Below, one piece after another: positions 18,252-32,517 of a stretch of 64,000 bases of DNA. The notes under the pieces were generated by a model that saw only the letters and a list, made by a program, of their open reading frames with translations, was not told where the DNA came from and did no database searches. This DNA is from Burkholderiales bacterium (GTDB lineage: Bacteria; Pseudomonadota; Gammaproteobacteria; Burkholderiales; Burkholderiaceae_C). The translations under genes and the position numbers were made by a program. Every line of letters starts with the position of its first letter. The first letter of the stretch is position 1. Location of the stretch: assembly GCA_016000265.1 (NCBI GenBank), contig JAECRL010000010.1, positions 1 to 64,000 on the forward strand. Direction: 5' to 3'.

Positions 18252-18263
18252 CGCCAGCCGGGC

Positions 18264-22298
<4,035 letters not shown>

Positions 22299-22362
22299 GG
22301 AGAGGGCCAGCGGCGGTGGGAGAACCCGACATTTTAGCCGCACCGGGTCAACCGGAAACCCC

Positions 22363-22368
22363 GATAAT
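22363..22368 (+). promoter_or_regulatory. Putative -10 element of map (possibly leaderless)
   Basis: GATAAT lies 8 bp before the map ATG, so transcription would start at or just before the start codon. No good -35 is visible at 17 bp, and no Shine-Dalgarno sequence fits in the gap. Confidence 0.4.
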
Positions 22369-22376
22369 TGCGCCCC

Positions 22377-23207
22377 ATGAGCATCACCATCAAATCCGGC
22401 GCCGAGATCGACGCCATGCGCGTGGCCTGCCGCCTGGCCTCCGAGGTGCTGGATTACCTGACCCCCCACATCCAGCCCGGCATCACCACCAACGAAATCG
22501 ATCGCCTGGCGCTCGACTACATGGTCAAGGTGCAAGGCACCGTCTCGGCCACGCTGAACTACCAGCCGCCCGGCCACGTGCCCTACCCGGCCTCCTTGTG
22601 CACGTCCGTCAACGACGTGGTCTGCCACGGCATCCCGAACGACACCCCCCTGAAGTCGGGCGACATCGTCAACCTCGACGTCACCATCATCAAAGACGGC
22701 TGGTACGGCGACAACAGCCGCATGTTCCTGGTGGGCAAGCCGTCCATCGCAGCCTCGCGCCTGTGCCAGGTCACGTTCGACGCCATGTGGAAAGGCATCG
22801 TCAAGGTCAAACCGGGTGCGCGCCTGGGCGACATCGGCCACGCCATCCAGACCTTTGCCGAGAACGCCGGCTACTCCATCGTGCGCGAGTACTGCGGCCA
22901 CGGCATCGGCCAGCGCTTCCACGAAGACCCGCAAATCCTGCACTACGGCCGCCCTGGCACCGGGCTGGAGCTGGTGCCCGGCATGATCTTCACCATCGAG
23001 CCCATGATCAACCTGGGCAGGCGCGAGATCAAGGAAGGTCGCAAAGGCGGCCAGCCCTATGACGGCTGGACCATCGTGACCAAAGACCGATCGCTGTCGG
23101 CACAGTGGGAGCACACCATCCTCGTGACCGAAACCGGCTACGAGGTGCTGACCCTGTCGGCGGGCAGCCCCGCCCTGCCGGACTTCGTGAGCGCCACCTG
23201 CACCTGA
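22377..23207 (+). CDS. map: Type I methionine aminopeptidase
   Basis: Map removes the N-terminal Met from nascent proteins. The 276-aa protein carries all five metal ligands: two Asp in the [19 protein letters not shown] region, His in GHGIG, Glu in TIEPMI and Glu in WEHTI. I chose the ATG at 22377 (MSITIKSG) over a TTG 9 bp upstream because it matches the family N-terminus. It lies 28 bp upstream of glnD, the same map-glnD order found in E. coli, although rpsB and tsf are not present in the window. Confidence 0.96.
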   Translation: MSITIKSGAEIDAMRVACRLASEVLDYLTPHIQPGITTNEIDRLALDYMVKVQGTVSATLNYQPPGHVPYPASLCTSVNDVVCHGIPNDTPLKSGDIVNLDVTIIKDGWYGDNSRMFLVGKPSIAASRLCQVTFDAMWKGIVKVKPGARLGDIGHAIQTFAENAGYSIVREYCGHGIGQRFHEDPQILHYGRPGTGLELVPGMIFTIEPMINLGRREIKEGRKGGQPYDGWTIVTKDRSLSAQWEHTILVTETGYEVLTLSAGSPALPDFVSATCT

Positions 23208-23235
23208 GCCCCAACTCCGAGCCCCCCCGCCCAAG

Positions 23236-25824
23236 ATGACCGCCGACGTCCCCGCCCTGCGCGCGCAGTTCCGCGCAGAAAAGGCGGAGCTGCTGCTGCA
23301 GTTCCAGACCAGCCGCCCGACCACGGCCTCGGCCACGCGCCTGCTGAGTCACCTCGCGCGCCTGGTGGACAGAACGCTGCACGCCCTGTGGGACGCGCAC
23401 GCCATGCCCCGTGGTGCCGCGCTGGTCGCCGTCGGTGGATACGGGCGAGCCGAGCTCTTTCCGCACTCCGACATCGACGTCTTGCTGTTGCTGCCAGCCT
23501 CGCCGTCCGTCACCGGCGACGACGGCCTGGCCCCCAGCGTCGAAGGCTTAATCAGCGCCTGTTGGGACATCGGCCTGGAGATCGGCTCCAGCGTGCGCAC
23601 CGTCGAGGAGTGCACCGAAGAGGCCCGCCGCGACGTGACGGTGCAAACCTCCCTGCTGGAGGCGCGCTTCCTGTGTGGCTCACGTCAGCGCTTCGAGGAG
23701 CTGGAGCGCACCACGCACGAGCACATCGACGTGCCCGCCTTCGTGACGGCCAAGATGCTGGAGATGCGCCAGCGCCACACCAAGCACGAAGACACGCCTT
23801 ATGCACTGGAGCCCAACTGCAAGGAAAGCCCCGGTGGCCTGCGCGACCTGCAGGTGGTGCTCTGGCTGGCCCGCGCCGCCCGCCTGGGCCGCAGCTGGCA
23901 TGAACTCGCCCGCAACGGGCTGCTGACGCCGTTCGAGGCCCGCCAGCTCCAGCGCAACGAGGGCGTGCTCAAGCTCATCCGCACCCGACTGCACCAGATC
24001 GCCGGCCGGCGTGAAGACCGCCTCGTCTTCGACCTGCAGACCGCCGTGGCCGAGAGCTTCGGCTACACCAACACACCCGAGCTGCGCGCCTCCGAGGCGC
24101 TGATGCGCCGCTACTACTGGGCCGCCAAGGCCGTCACGCAGCTCAACCAGATCCTGATCTTCAACATCGAAGAGCGCGTGCAAGGCTCGACCGATGCGCC
24201 CATGCGCGTCATCAACGAGCGATTCCTGGACCGCGGTGGCTACCTCGAAGTCGCCAGCGACGACCTCTACCACCGCGACCGCCACGCCATCCTGTCCACC
24301 TTCTTGACCCTGCAGCAGGAAACCACGCTCAAAGGCCTGTCGGCGCGCACCCTGCGTGCGCTCTACAACGCCCGCGGCCTCATGGATGGCGCCTTCCGCC
24401 GGGACCCAGTCAACCGAGCCACCTTCATGGCCATCCTGCAGCAGGAGCAGGGCCAGACCCGGGTCATGCGCCTGCTCAACCAGACCTCGGTGCTGGGGCG
24501 CTACCTCTGGGTGTTCCGCCGCATCGTCGGGCAGATGCAGCACGACCTCTTCCACGTCTACACCGTGGACCAGCACATCCTCATGGTCGTGCGCAACGTG
24601 CGGCGCTTCTTCATCCCAGAGCACGCGCACGAGTACCCCTTCTGCACCCAACTGGCCTCCCAGTTCGAACGCCCGTGGCTGCTCTACATCGCCGCCCTCT
24701 TCCACGACGTGGCCAAGGGCCGTGGTGGCGACCACTCCGAGCTCGGTGAAGTCGAGGTGCGCCGCTTCTGCAAGGACCACGGGGTCGCGGGTGAGGACGC
24801 CAAACTCATCGAGTTCCTGGTCGGTGAGCACCTGACGATGTCGCGCATCGCCCAGAAGGAGGACCTGTCGGACCCCGATGTGATCCAGGCCTTCGCGCGT
24901 CGCGTGGGCAACGAGCGCACGCTCACCGCGCTGTACCTGTTGACCGTGGCCGACATCCGCGGCACCAGCCCCAAAGTCTGGAACGCCTGGAAGGGCAAGC
25001 TGCTCGAGGACCTCTACCGGCTGACGCTGCGGGCGCTCGGCGGCGCCCGCCCGCACATGGACGCCGAAATCGAGTCCCGCAAGCAGCAGGCCCGCCAGGC
25101 CCTGGCCCTGTCCTACCTGCCCCCCGGCATCGAAGAAAAACTCTGGAAGACGCTCGACATCAGCTACTTCGCACGCCACGAAGCGCTGGACATCGCCTGG
25201 CACACGCGCATGCTGTGGCGCCACGTCGAAACCGAACGCCCGGTGGTGGCCGCCCGACTGTCACCGGTCGGAGAGGGCTTGCAGGTGCTCGTCTACGCCC
25301 CCGACCGCGCCGACCTGTTCGCGCGCATCTGCGGCTATTTCGACCGCGCCAGCTTCACCATTCAGGACGCACGCATCCACACCTCCAGCAGCGGCTACGC
25401 CGTCGACACCTTCCAGATCCTGTCGTCCGACCCGATGCGATTCGAGGGTGTGCACTACCGCGACATGATCGCGCTGGTTGAAACCCAGCTGTCCGAGGCC
25501 GTGGCCTCCGACAAGCCCCTGCACGAGCCCGCGCGCGGCCGACAGTCGCGCCGGGTGCGATCCTTCCCCGTGCCGCCTCGTGTCAGCCTGCGCCCGGACG
25601 AACGCGCCCAGCGATGGCTTTTGAGCGTCTCCGCGGCAGACCGCTCGGGCCTGCTCTACGTCATCGCCCGCACCCTGGCGCGGCACCACGTCAACGTGCA
25701 ACTCGCCAAGGTCAGCACCCTGGGCGAGCGGGTGGAAGACACCTTCCTGGTGACCGGGGACGCCCTGCGACTGGACAAGCAACAGCTGGCCATCGAAACC
25801 GAGCTGCTGGAGGCCCTGGCCTGA
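23236..25824 (+). CDS. glnD: Bifunctional uridylyltransferase/uridylyl-removing enzyme of PII
   Basis: GlnD senses glutamine and uridylylates or deuridylylates PII proteins, which controls nitrogen metabolism. The 862-aa protein has the nucleotidyltransferase core [20 protein letters not shown] (about 70-89), a PII-uridylyl linker domain, an HD domain ([18 protein letters not shown], about 492-509) and two C-terminal ACT domains (about 680 onward; [15 protein letters not shown] and [16 protein letters not shown]). All catalytic motifs are intact. The stop abuts that of the convergent DUF465 gene in a TGATCA hexamer. Confidence 0.97.
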   Translation: MTADVPALRAQFRAEKAELLLQFQTSRPTTASATRLLSHLARLVDRTLHALWDAHAMPRGAALVAVGGYGRAELFPHSDIDVLLLLPASPSVTGDDGLAPSVEGLISACWDIGLEIGSSVRTVEECTEEARRDVTVQTSLLEARFLCGSRQRFEELERTTHEHIDVPAFVTAKMLEMRQRHTKHEDTPYALEPNCKESPGGLRDLQVVLWLARAARLGRSWHELARNGLLTPFEARQLQRNEGVLKLIRTRLHQIAGRREDRLVFDLQTAVAESFGYTNTPELRASEALMRRYYWAAKAVTQLNQILIFNIEERVQGSTDAPMRVINERFLDRGGYLEVASDDLYHRDRHAILSTFLTLQQETTLKGLSARTLRALYNARGLMDGAFRRDPVNRATFMAILQQEQGQTRVMRLLNQTSVLGRYLWVFRRIVGQMQHDLFHVYTVDQHILMVVRNVRRFFIPEHAHEYPFCTQLASQFERPWLLYIAALFHDVAKGRGGDHSELGEVEVRRFCKDHGVAGEDAKLIEFLVGEHLTMSRIAQKEDLSDPDVIQAFARRVGNERTLTALYLLTVADIRGTSPKVWNAWKGKLLEDLYRLTLRALGGARPHMDAEIESRKQQARQALALSYLPPGIEEKLWKTLDISYFARHEALDIAWHTRMLWRHVETERPVVAARLSPVGEGLQVLVYAPDRADLFARICGYFDRASFTIQDARIHTSSSGYAVDTFQILSSDPMRFEGVHYRDMIALVETQLSEAVASDKPLHEPARGRQSRRVRSFPVPPRVSLRPDERAQRWLLSVSAADRSGLLYVIARTLARHHVNVQLAKVSTLGERVEDTFLVTGDALRLDKQQLAIETELLEALA

Positions 25825-26028
25825 TCAAGCGGGCTCTTTGGGGTCCAGCATCAACTCCAGCGTCGCGATCTGGTCGCGCAGGAGCAGGCGGCGCTTCTTG
25901 AGCCGACGCAGTGACAACTCATCCACCGGCGACTGCTCGGCCGCCCGGTCGATGAGGTTGTCGAGGTCGGCGTGCTCCATCCGCAATTCGATCAGCCGTC
26001 GATGGGGGGAATGGAGGTTTTCAATCAT
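25825..26028 (-). CDS. Small DUF465 (YdcH family) protein
   Basis: This 67-aa, highly charged, helical protein (HRRLIELRMEHADLDNLID ... RLKKRRLLLRDQIATLE) fits the DUF465/YdcH family of short coiled-coil proteins of unknown function. The two-helix pattern with the LKKRRLLLRDQI segment is diagnostic. It starts at ATG 26028 and ends exactly against the glnD stop. It is divergent from the PP2C gene with a 102-bp shared upstream region. Confidence 0.8.
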   Translation of the reverse strand: MIENLHSPHRRLIELRMEHADLDNLIDRAAEQSPVDELSLRRLKKRRLLLRDQIATLELMLDPKEPA

Positions 26029-26117
26029 GGAGGGCGCTCGGTGGCCGCGTCATGAGGCAGCCCTTGATCTGTGGATGACCCTGGTTCACAAGCAGCCGGG
26101 TCACATCGTTTCGGGAT

Positions 26118-26123
26118 TATAGT
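26118..26123 (+). promoter_or_regulatory. Putative -10 element of the PP2C gene
   Basis: TATAGT lies 7 bp before the ATG at 26131. This would place the transcript start at the start codon, so translation may be leaderless. No convincing -35 is seen. Confidence 0.35.
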
Positions 26124-26130
26124 TTTCCTC

Positions 26131-26898
26131 ATGATCGCAGCACCCTCCCGCTTCCGGCTGGTGGCCGCCACGGGCCTTCACCGCGGCGACCGTCCTTATC
26201 AGCAGGACCAAGTCGAAATCATCCCGCACCCGCGCGTGCAGGGGTGCCTGCTGGCCGTCTGTGCCGACGGCATGGGCGGCAAGAGTGGCGGGCGCAAGGC
26301 AGCCGATCAGGTCATCATGACGGCGCGTCAGGTGTTCGAGCGCTACAGCCCCTCGACGGAGGCCGCCGAGCCGCTCCTGCGGCAACTCGTGCACGAGGCG
26401 CACCTCATGATCAAGCTGACGGCCCTGGCCTTCGAGGAGGAGCCGCACAGCACCATCGGCGTCTACCTGATCAACCCGGACCTGTCGGCCTGGGTGGCCC
26501 ACGCCGGCGACACCCGCATTTACCACTTCCACGGCCCCGACATGATCGCGCGCACCGAGGACCACTCCTACGTGCAGCGGCTGGTCAGCGAAGGCCAGAT
26601 CACCGAAGAAGAGGCCAACGTGCACCCGCAGGCCAACCTGCTGACGGGTTGCCTGGGCACCCAGACCGACCCGCCCCTGGCCATCCGCCGCATCAGCCGG
26701 CTGGAGATCGGCGACAGCCTGCTGGCCTGCTCCGACGGCCTGTGGCACTACTTCACCCCCAAGGAGCTGGGCGCCATCGTTCACACCCTGCCACCGAGGG
26801 AGGCCGCCGAGATGCTCGTGGGCAAGGCGCGCTACCGGGCGCGCGCCGGCGGAGACAACCTCTCGCTGGCGCTGGTTCGAGTCGAAGCCCCGGCTTGA
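26131..26898 (+). CDS. PP2C-family serine/threonine protein phosphatase
   Basis: This 255-aa single-domain PP2C phosphatase dephosphorylates Ser/Thr proteins with two metal ions. Motifs: QQDQ, CADGMGGKSGGRKAAD (metal Asp-Gly), AHAGDTRIYHF, ACSDGLWHY and AGGDNLSLALV (final metal Asp). No transmembrane or sensor domain is present, so it is a soluble enzyme whose partner kinase is not in the window. I take ATG 26131; an upstream in-frame ATG at 26071 gives an extra 20 residues of no recognisable character. An acyltransferase gene follows after 46 bp. Confidence 0.88.
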   Translation: MIAAPSRFRLVAATGLHRGDRPYQQDQVEIIPHPRVQGCLLAVCADGMGGKSGGRKAADQVIMTARQVFERYSPSTEAAEPLLRQLVHEAHLMIKLTALAFEEEPHSTIGVYLINPDLSAWVAHAGDTRIYHFHGPDMIARTEDHSYVQRLVSEGQITEEEANVHPQANLLTGCLGTQTDPPLAIRRISRLEIGDSLLACSDGLWHYFTPKELGAIVHTLPPREAAEMLVGKARYRARAGGDNLSLALVRVEAPA

Positions 26899-26944
26899 AG
26901 TCCGCCACCGGCGGCACCCCGCCCAACCCCAAAGCTGTACCCCC

Positions 26945-28078
26945 TTGAAACGCCCCCTTCACCTGCCCTCCCTGGACACCGTCCGCGGGCTGGCCATCCT
27001 CCTCGTCATCGCCCACAACGCACAGATGCTGGCCGCGCCAGGCATGGGCGGTTTGACCGCAGCAGCCGAGTACGTGCTCAACCTGGGCTGGATCGGTGTG
27101 CAACTGTTCTTCGTGCTCAGCGGATTCCTGATCACCGGCATCCTCATGGACCACCTCGGCGCCCCTGGTGCCTTGAAGAACTTTTTCGTGAGGCGGGCCC
27201 TTCGGATCTTCCCGCTGTACTACGGCACGCTCTTCGTGTTGTTCGTGCTGCTGCCCGGGCTCGACCTGCAGCCCGCCATCTACCAGCAAGACCAGGGCAA
27301 CCAGACCTGGCTGTGGGCCTACCTCTCGGACTGGACCTCGCCACTGGGCATGGGGCCCCATTCGCTGCCGCACTTCTGGTCGCTGGCGGTGGAGGAGCAG
27401 TTCTACCTCCTGTGGCCTTTGCTCATCCACCTGCTGAAGCAGCCGCGCCAGATCATGCTGGCCTGCGTGGCCGTGGCCGTGATCTCACTGGGCATCCGCA
27501 TCGGCCTGCTGTTCACCGAACTGCCCCAAGAGGTGCTCTACGAGTGGCCGGTGTGCCGCATGGATGCGCTGGCCCTCGGTGGCCTGGGGGCAGCGGCCTG
27601 GCGACATCCGCCCGCCGCGGCATGGATCGATCGGCACGCACGCCAGATCCTGCTGGCCACGGGCGTGATGTTCGCTGCCGCCTTCTGGTGGACCCATGGG
27701 CTGCCGCGCCAGGGCGCACGCGGGGTCACGGTGGGCTACAGCGCGCTGGCGCTTTTCTTCACCGTGATGGTGTACGCCGCGGCTCGGCGAGACGCCACCG
27801 TGGCGCCCTCTGGCGGCCCCCGTCACCCCACCCACTCACTCAACCGCCTGATGCAGAGCGTGGGCAAGTACAGCTACGGCATGTACGTCTTCCACAAACC
27901 GCTGCACGACCTGTTGAGCGTCAAGCTCATGACCAAACTCAAGCTCTACCCGGTCCACGGCATCGGCGTGGCCTGCTTGCACGTGGGGGCGGTGGTGCTG
28001 GCCTCGTACGCCGCGGCGTGGCTGTCCTATCACCTCTACGAGGTGCATTTCCTGCGCCTCAAGGAGCGCTTCGCCTGA
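26945..28078 (+). CDS. Acyltransferase 3 family membrane protein (OafA/YrhL-like)
   Basis: This 377-aa polytopic membrane acyltransferase probably acetylates an exported sugar such as O-antigen or another envelope glycan. The family opening LDTVRGLAILLVIAHN carries the catalytic-region His, and the family hallmark FWSLAVEEQFYLLWP is complete. About ten hydrophobic segments are spread through the protein. The start is a TTG (26945): no ATG occurs before the conserved first helix. The target glycan is unknown. It ends 12 bp from the convergent zapE stop. Confidence 0.85.
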   Translation: MKRPLHLPSLDTVRGLAILLVIAHNAQMLAAPGMGGLTAAAEYVLNLGWIGVQLFFVLSGFLITGILMDHLGAPGALKNFFVRRALRIFPLYYGTLFVLFVLLPGLDLQPAIYQQDQGNQTWLWAYLSDWTSPLGMGPHSLPHFWSLAVEEQFYLLWPLLIHLLKQPRQIMLACVAVAVISLGIRIGLLFTELPQEVLYEWPVCRMDALALGGLGAAAWRHPPAAAWIDRHARQILLATGVMFAAAFWWTHGLPRQGARGVTVGYSALALFFTVMVYAAARRDATVAPSGGPRHPTHSLNRLMQSVGKYSYGMYVFHKPLHDLLSVKLMTKLKLYPVHGIGVACLHVGAVVLASYAAAWLSYHLYEVHFLRLKERFA

Positions 28079-28090
28079 ACGCCCCGGCCT

Positions 28091-29203
28091 TCAGGTCAAC
28101 GACGTGTCCACGATGCGGCGTTCCTCGCTGAGGTATTCCTTGGACTGCATCTCGTTGAGCCGGGAGACCGTGCGTGGGAACTCGTGCGACAACGGGCCCT
28201 CTGTGTAGAGCGCTTCGGGCGGCACATCGGCCGACACCACCAGCTTGCACTTGCGGTCGTAGAGCACGTCCACCAGCCACGTGAAGCGTCGGGCCTCAGA
28301 CGCCAGTCGAACGGGCATGTGAGGCACGTTGCTCAACATCACCGTGTGAAAGCGCGAGGCCAGCTCCAGGTAGTCGTTCTGCGAGCGAGGGCCGCCGCAC
28401 AAGGTCTGGAAGTCGAACCACACCACGCCCCCCGCCCGGCGGCGGGCCTTCAGCACGCGGTGCTCGATGTTGAGCGCCGGGTCCTCATCGGCGCTCTCGG
28501 CCAGGCGCCCGAAAATCGCCGACATCTCCGCGTCCGTCTGCTCGTTGAGCGGCGTCAGGTACAGGCGCGCCAACTCCAGGGTGCGGCGGCGGTAGTCCGT
28601 CCCGCTGTCCACGTTGATCACCTGCAGTTGCGACTTGAGCAGCTCGATGGCTGGCAGGATGCGGTCCCGGTGCAGCCCGTTGGGGTAGAGCTGATCGGGG
28701 TGGAAGTTCGACGTCGTCACGATGCTCATGCGGTTGCGAAACATCGCATCCAGCAAGCGATGCAGGATCATCGCATCGGTCACGTCGGCCACGTGAAACT
28801 CGTCGAAACAGATCAGGCGATGCTTGCGCGACATGCGTTTGGCCAGCACCTCCAGCGGATCCTGCACGCCTTTGAGCTCATGCAACTGGCGGTGCACCTC
28901 GCGCATGAACTCGTGAAAGTGCAGGCGCGTCTTGCGCTCCAGCGGGACCGCGTTGAAGAAGCAATCCATGATGAAGCTCTTGCCCCGCCCCACCCCGCCG
29001 TGCATGTAGACGCCCTTGGGCAAATCCGGGTAGCGCAGCATCTTGGTCAGCGCGTTGGCGCGCTTGGCCTTGTAGTTTGCCCACTCGTCCTGACAGCGCT
29101 GCAGGGCCGCGATGCCCTCCAGCTGGGCGCTGTCGGCCTTGTAGCCCCGCTCGGCCAGGCTCTGCTCGTAGAGTTGGGTGACGGATTGCTTGTAGGCGGG
29201 CAT
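28091..29203 (-). CDS. zapE: Cell division ATPase ZapE (AFG1-like)
   Basis: ZapE is an AAA-type ATPase that acts at the FtsZ ring during constriction in E. coli; mitochondrial AFG1 is related. The 370-aa protein has Walker A HGGVGRGKSF, Walker B LICFDEFHV and the sensor region TTSNFHPDQLYPNGLHRDRILPAI split by conserved residues. I use ATG 29203 (MPAYKQSV) over a TTG 36 bp upstream because the latter overlaps the terminator of lpd. Location directly after the odh cluster is typical for Burkholderiales. Confidence 0.92.
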   Translation of the reverse strand: MPAYKQSVTQLYEQSLAERGYKADSAQLEGIAALQRCQDEWANYKAKRANALTKMLRYPDLPKGVYMHGGVGRGKSFIMDCFFNAVPLERKTRLHFHEFMREVHRQLHELKGVQDPLEVLAKRMSRKHRLICFDEFHVADVTDAMILHRLLDAMFRNRMSIVTTSNFHPDQLYPNGLHRDRILPAIELLKSQLQVINVDSGTDYRRRTLELARLYLTPLNEQTDAEMSAIFGRLAESADEDPALNIEHRVLKARRRAGGVVWFDFQTLCGGPRSQNDYLELASRFHTVMLSNVPHMPVRLASEARRFTWLVDVLYDRKCKLVVSADVPPEALYTEGPLSHEFPRTVSRLNEMQSKEYLSEERRIVDTSLT

Positions 29204-29236
29204 GTTGAAGCGGATTTGACCAGGGATGGGAAGAAC

Positions 29237-29267
29237 CAAAACAAAAGGGGCAGCCAGGCCGCCCCTT
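29237..29267 (-). terminator. Rho-independent terminator of the odh-lpd cluster
   Basis: On the minus strand a 7-bp stem (aaggggc/gcccctt; 29261-29267 with 29245-29251) is followed by ttttgtttt. It lies 22 bp after the lpd stop and ahead of zapE. Confidence 0.8.
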
Positions 29268-29288
29268 CGTGTTCTGGCAGGAACCAGT

Positions 29289-30716
29289 TCAGAAGTTTAA
29301 GGTGCGCTTGTCAACTGCGAGCGCGGCCTCCTTGGTGGCCTCGCTCAGACTGGGGTGAGCGTGGCAGATGCGCGCGATGTCTTCGGCGCTGGCCTTGAAA
29401 GCCATGGCCACCACGGCCTCCGAGATCAACTCGCTGGCAAACGGCCCGATGATGTGAACACCCAGGATTTCATCGGTTTGCGCATCGGCGATGAACTTCA
29501 CGAAGCCATTCGTGTCACCCAGCGCACGGGCGCGCCCGTTCGCGATGAAGGGGAAGGAACCGGCCTTGTAGGGCCGGCCCTCCGCTTTCAGCGCCTGTTC
29601 GGTTTTGCCGACCCAGGCGATCTCCGGGCTGGTGTAAATCACCCAGGGAATGATGTTGAAGTCCACGTGACCGTGCTGGCCAGCGATTCGCTCGGCCACG
29701 GCCACGCCCTCTTCTTCTGCCTTGTGCGCCAGCATCGGGCCACGCACCACGTCGCCCACCGCCCACACGTTGGGCAGGTTGGTCTGGCAGTCGTCGTTGA
29801 CCACGATGGCACCGCGCTCATCGAGTTGCAGGCCCACGCCCTCGGCGTTCAGGCCGGTGGTGTTGGGCACGCGACCGATGGAGACGATCAGCTTGTCGCA
29901 CTCCAGCTTCTGAGCCGCGCCCGAGGCGTCCGTGTAGTTCACGGTCACGCCTTTCTTGGTGGTCTTGATCTCACCGATCTTCACGCCGAGCTGCAGCTTG
30001 AGGCCTTGCTTGGTGAAGAGTTTCTGAGCCTCCTTGGCCACCTGCTCGTCGACCGCACCCAGGAAGGTGGGCAGCGCCTCGAGCACCGTCACCTCGGCAC
30101 CCAGTCGGCGCCAGACCGACCCCATCTCCAGGCCGATCACGCCCGAGCCGATCACACCCAGCTTCTTGGGCGCCTCACCGATGGCCAGGGCACCGTCGTT
30201 GGACAGGATCAGCTTTTCATCGAAGTTCGCGCCGGGCAACTGGCGGGCGCTGGAGCCCGTGGCCACGACGATGTGCTTGGCCAGCAGGGTCTCGGGCTTG
30301 TCGCCCGCAACGGCCACTTCATACAGCCCATCGGCGGCCTTCACGAAGGAGCCGCGACCATGGAAGAAGCTGACCTTGTTCTTCTTGAACAGGTAGAGGA
30401 TGCCGTCGTTGTTCTGCTTCACGACGGTGTCCTTGCGGCCGATCATCTTGGCCACGTCGATGGACAGGCCTTCGACCGTGATGCCGTGGTCCCCGAAGTG
30501 ATGCGCCGCCTGCTCGTAATGCTCGGACGACTGCAGCAAGGCCTTGGACGGGATGCAGCCAACGTTGGTGCAGGTGCCGCCAGGAGCGGGACCGCCCTTG
30601 GCGTTTTTCCATTCGTCGATGCAGGCCACCTTGAAGCCCAGTTGGGCCGCGCGGATGGCAGCGATATAGCCGCCAGGGCCAGCGCCGATGACGAGGACGT
30701 CGAATTGAGTGGACAT
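29289..30716 (-). CDS. lpdA: Dihydrolipoyl dehydrogenase (E3)
   Basis: E3 reoxidises the lipoyl arm of 2-oxo acid dehydrogenase complexes with FAD and NAD+. The 475-aa protein has an FAD motif [12 protein letters not shown], the active disulfide [16 protein letters not shown] (two Cys five residues apart), an NAD motif [13 protein letters not shown] and the dimer-interface [13 protein letters not shown] with the catalytic His-Glu pair. I chose ATG 30716 ([11 protein letters not shown]); an upstream frame adds 26 residues without family support. Position next to odhA-odhB assigns it to the 2-oxoglutarate dehydrogenase complex. Confidence 0.96.
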   Translation of the reverse strand: MSTQFDVLVIGAGPGGYIAAIRAAQLGFKVACIDEWKNAKGGPAPGGTCTNVGCIPSKALLQSSEHYEQAAHHFGDHGITVEGLSIDVAKMIGRKDTVVKQNNDGILYLFKKNKVSFFHGRGSFVKAADGLYEVAVAGDKPETLLAKHIVVATGSSARQLPGANFDEKLILSNDGALAIGEAPKKLGVIGSGVIGLEMGSVWRRLGAEVTVLEALPTFLGAVDEQVAKEAQKLFTKQGLKLQLGVKIGEIKTTKKGVTVNYTDASGAAQKLECDKLIVSIGRVPNTTGLNAEGVGLQLDERGAIVVNDDCQTNLPNVWAVGDVVRGPMLAHKAEEEGVAVAERIAGQHGHVDFNIIPWVIYTSPEIAWVGKTEQALKAEGRPYKAGSFPFIANGRARALGDTNGFVKFIADAQTDEILGVHIIGPFASELISEAVVAMAFKASAEDIARICHAHPSLSEATKEAALAVDKRTLNF

Positions 30717-30753
30717 GGTGTGTGCGTCTTTCCGTGAGACGGTGGGGTGCGGG

Positions 30754-31065
30754 TCACTCGTTGGGAACGAAGATCCACAACAGGATGTAGACAACGAGGC
30801 CGGTGCCCCAGAAAAAGGTCAGCAGGGCAAAGCCCAGGCGAACGAGCCAGGACTCCACGCCCATGATGCGAGCCAGCCCCCCGCAGACACCGCCGATCCA
30901 GCGGTCATCGCGGGAGCGGCGCATCTGGCTGTCAACCGATGCCACCGGCGAGCCCACCTCACCGCCCTCGACCAACCGAGCCTTGAGTTTCTGGAACTCC
31001 TCGGAGGTGATGACGCCGCGGTCATGCAGCGAGCTGAGCTTGTCGAGTTCGTCGGCCAGGGACAT
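30754..31065 (-). CDS. SHOCT-PspC small membrane protein
   Basis: This 103-aa protein has an N-terminal SHOCT-like helix pair ([28 protein letters not shown]), a short linker and a C-terminal PspC-type domain ([21 protein letters not shown] followed by one transmembrane helix, [21 protein letters not shown]). PspC-domain proteins act in envelope-stress sensing with PspA/PspB in enterobacteria, but no other psp gene is seen here. It lies between odhB (67 bp upstream) and lpd (37 bp downstream) on the same strand, so it is likely cotranscribed with a TCA-cycle complex. Role unknown. Confidence 0.8.
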   Translation of the reverse strand: MSLADELDKLSSLHDRGVITSEEFQKLKARLVEGGEVGSPVASVDSQMRRSRDDRWIGGVCGGLARIMGVESWLVRLGFALLTFFWGTGLVVYILLWIFVPNE

Positions 31066-31132
31066 GGAGGGCCCTCCGTGGGTTGGATGCAGGTCCGAGC
31101 GGCCCCTTGTGAGGGCCGCCCGGCCGCAAAAC

Positions 31133-32410
<1,278 letters not shown>

Positions 32411-32517
32411 GATGTGTATCTCCAGCAGCTGCGGCTTGGCGCGTCACCGTCCGGGCTGGCAGGCCTGTCCTGCCTCAGCCGGATCGGTCATGCAGACGCG
32501 CCGCGCCCGCATTGACC

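Noticed and set aside
18150..18263. A c-di-GMP (GEMM-type) riboswitch in front of the MshQ-like gene
   Set aside because: Considered because surface adhesin genes are often so controlled, but the conserved GEMM core was not found; only simple hairpins.
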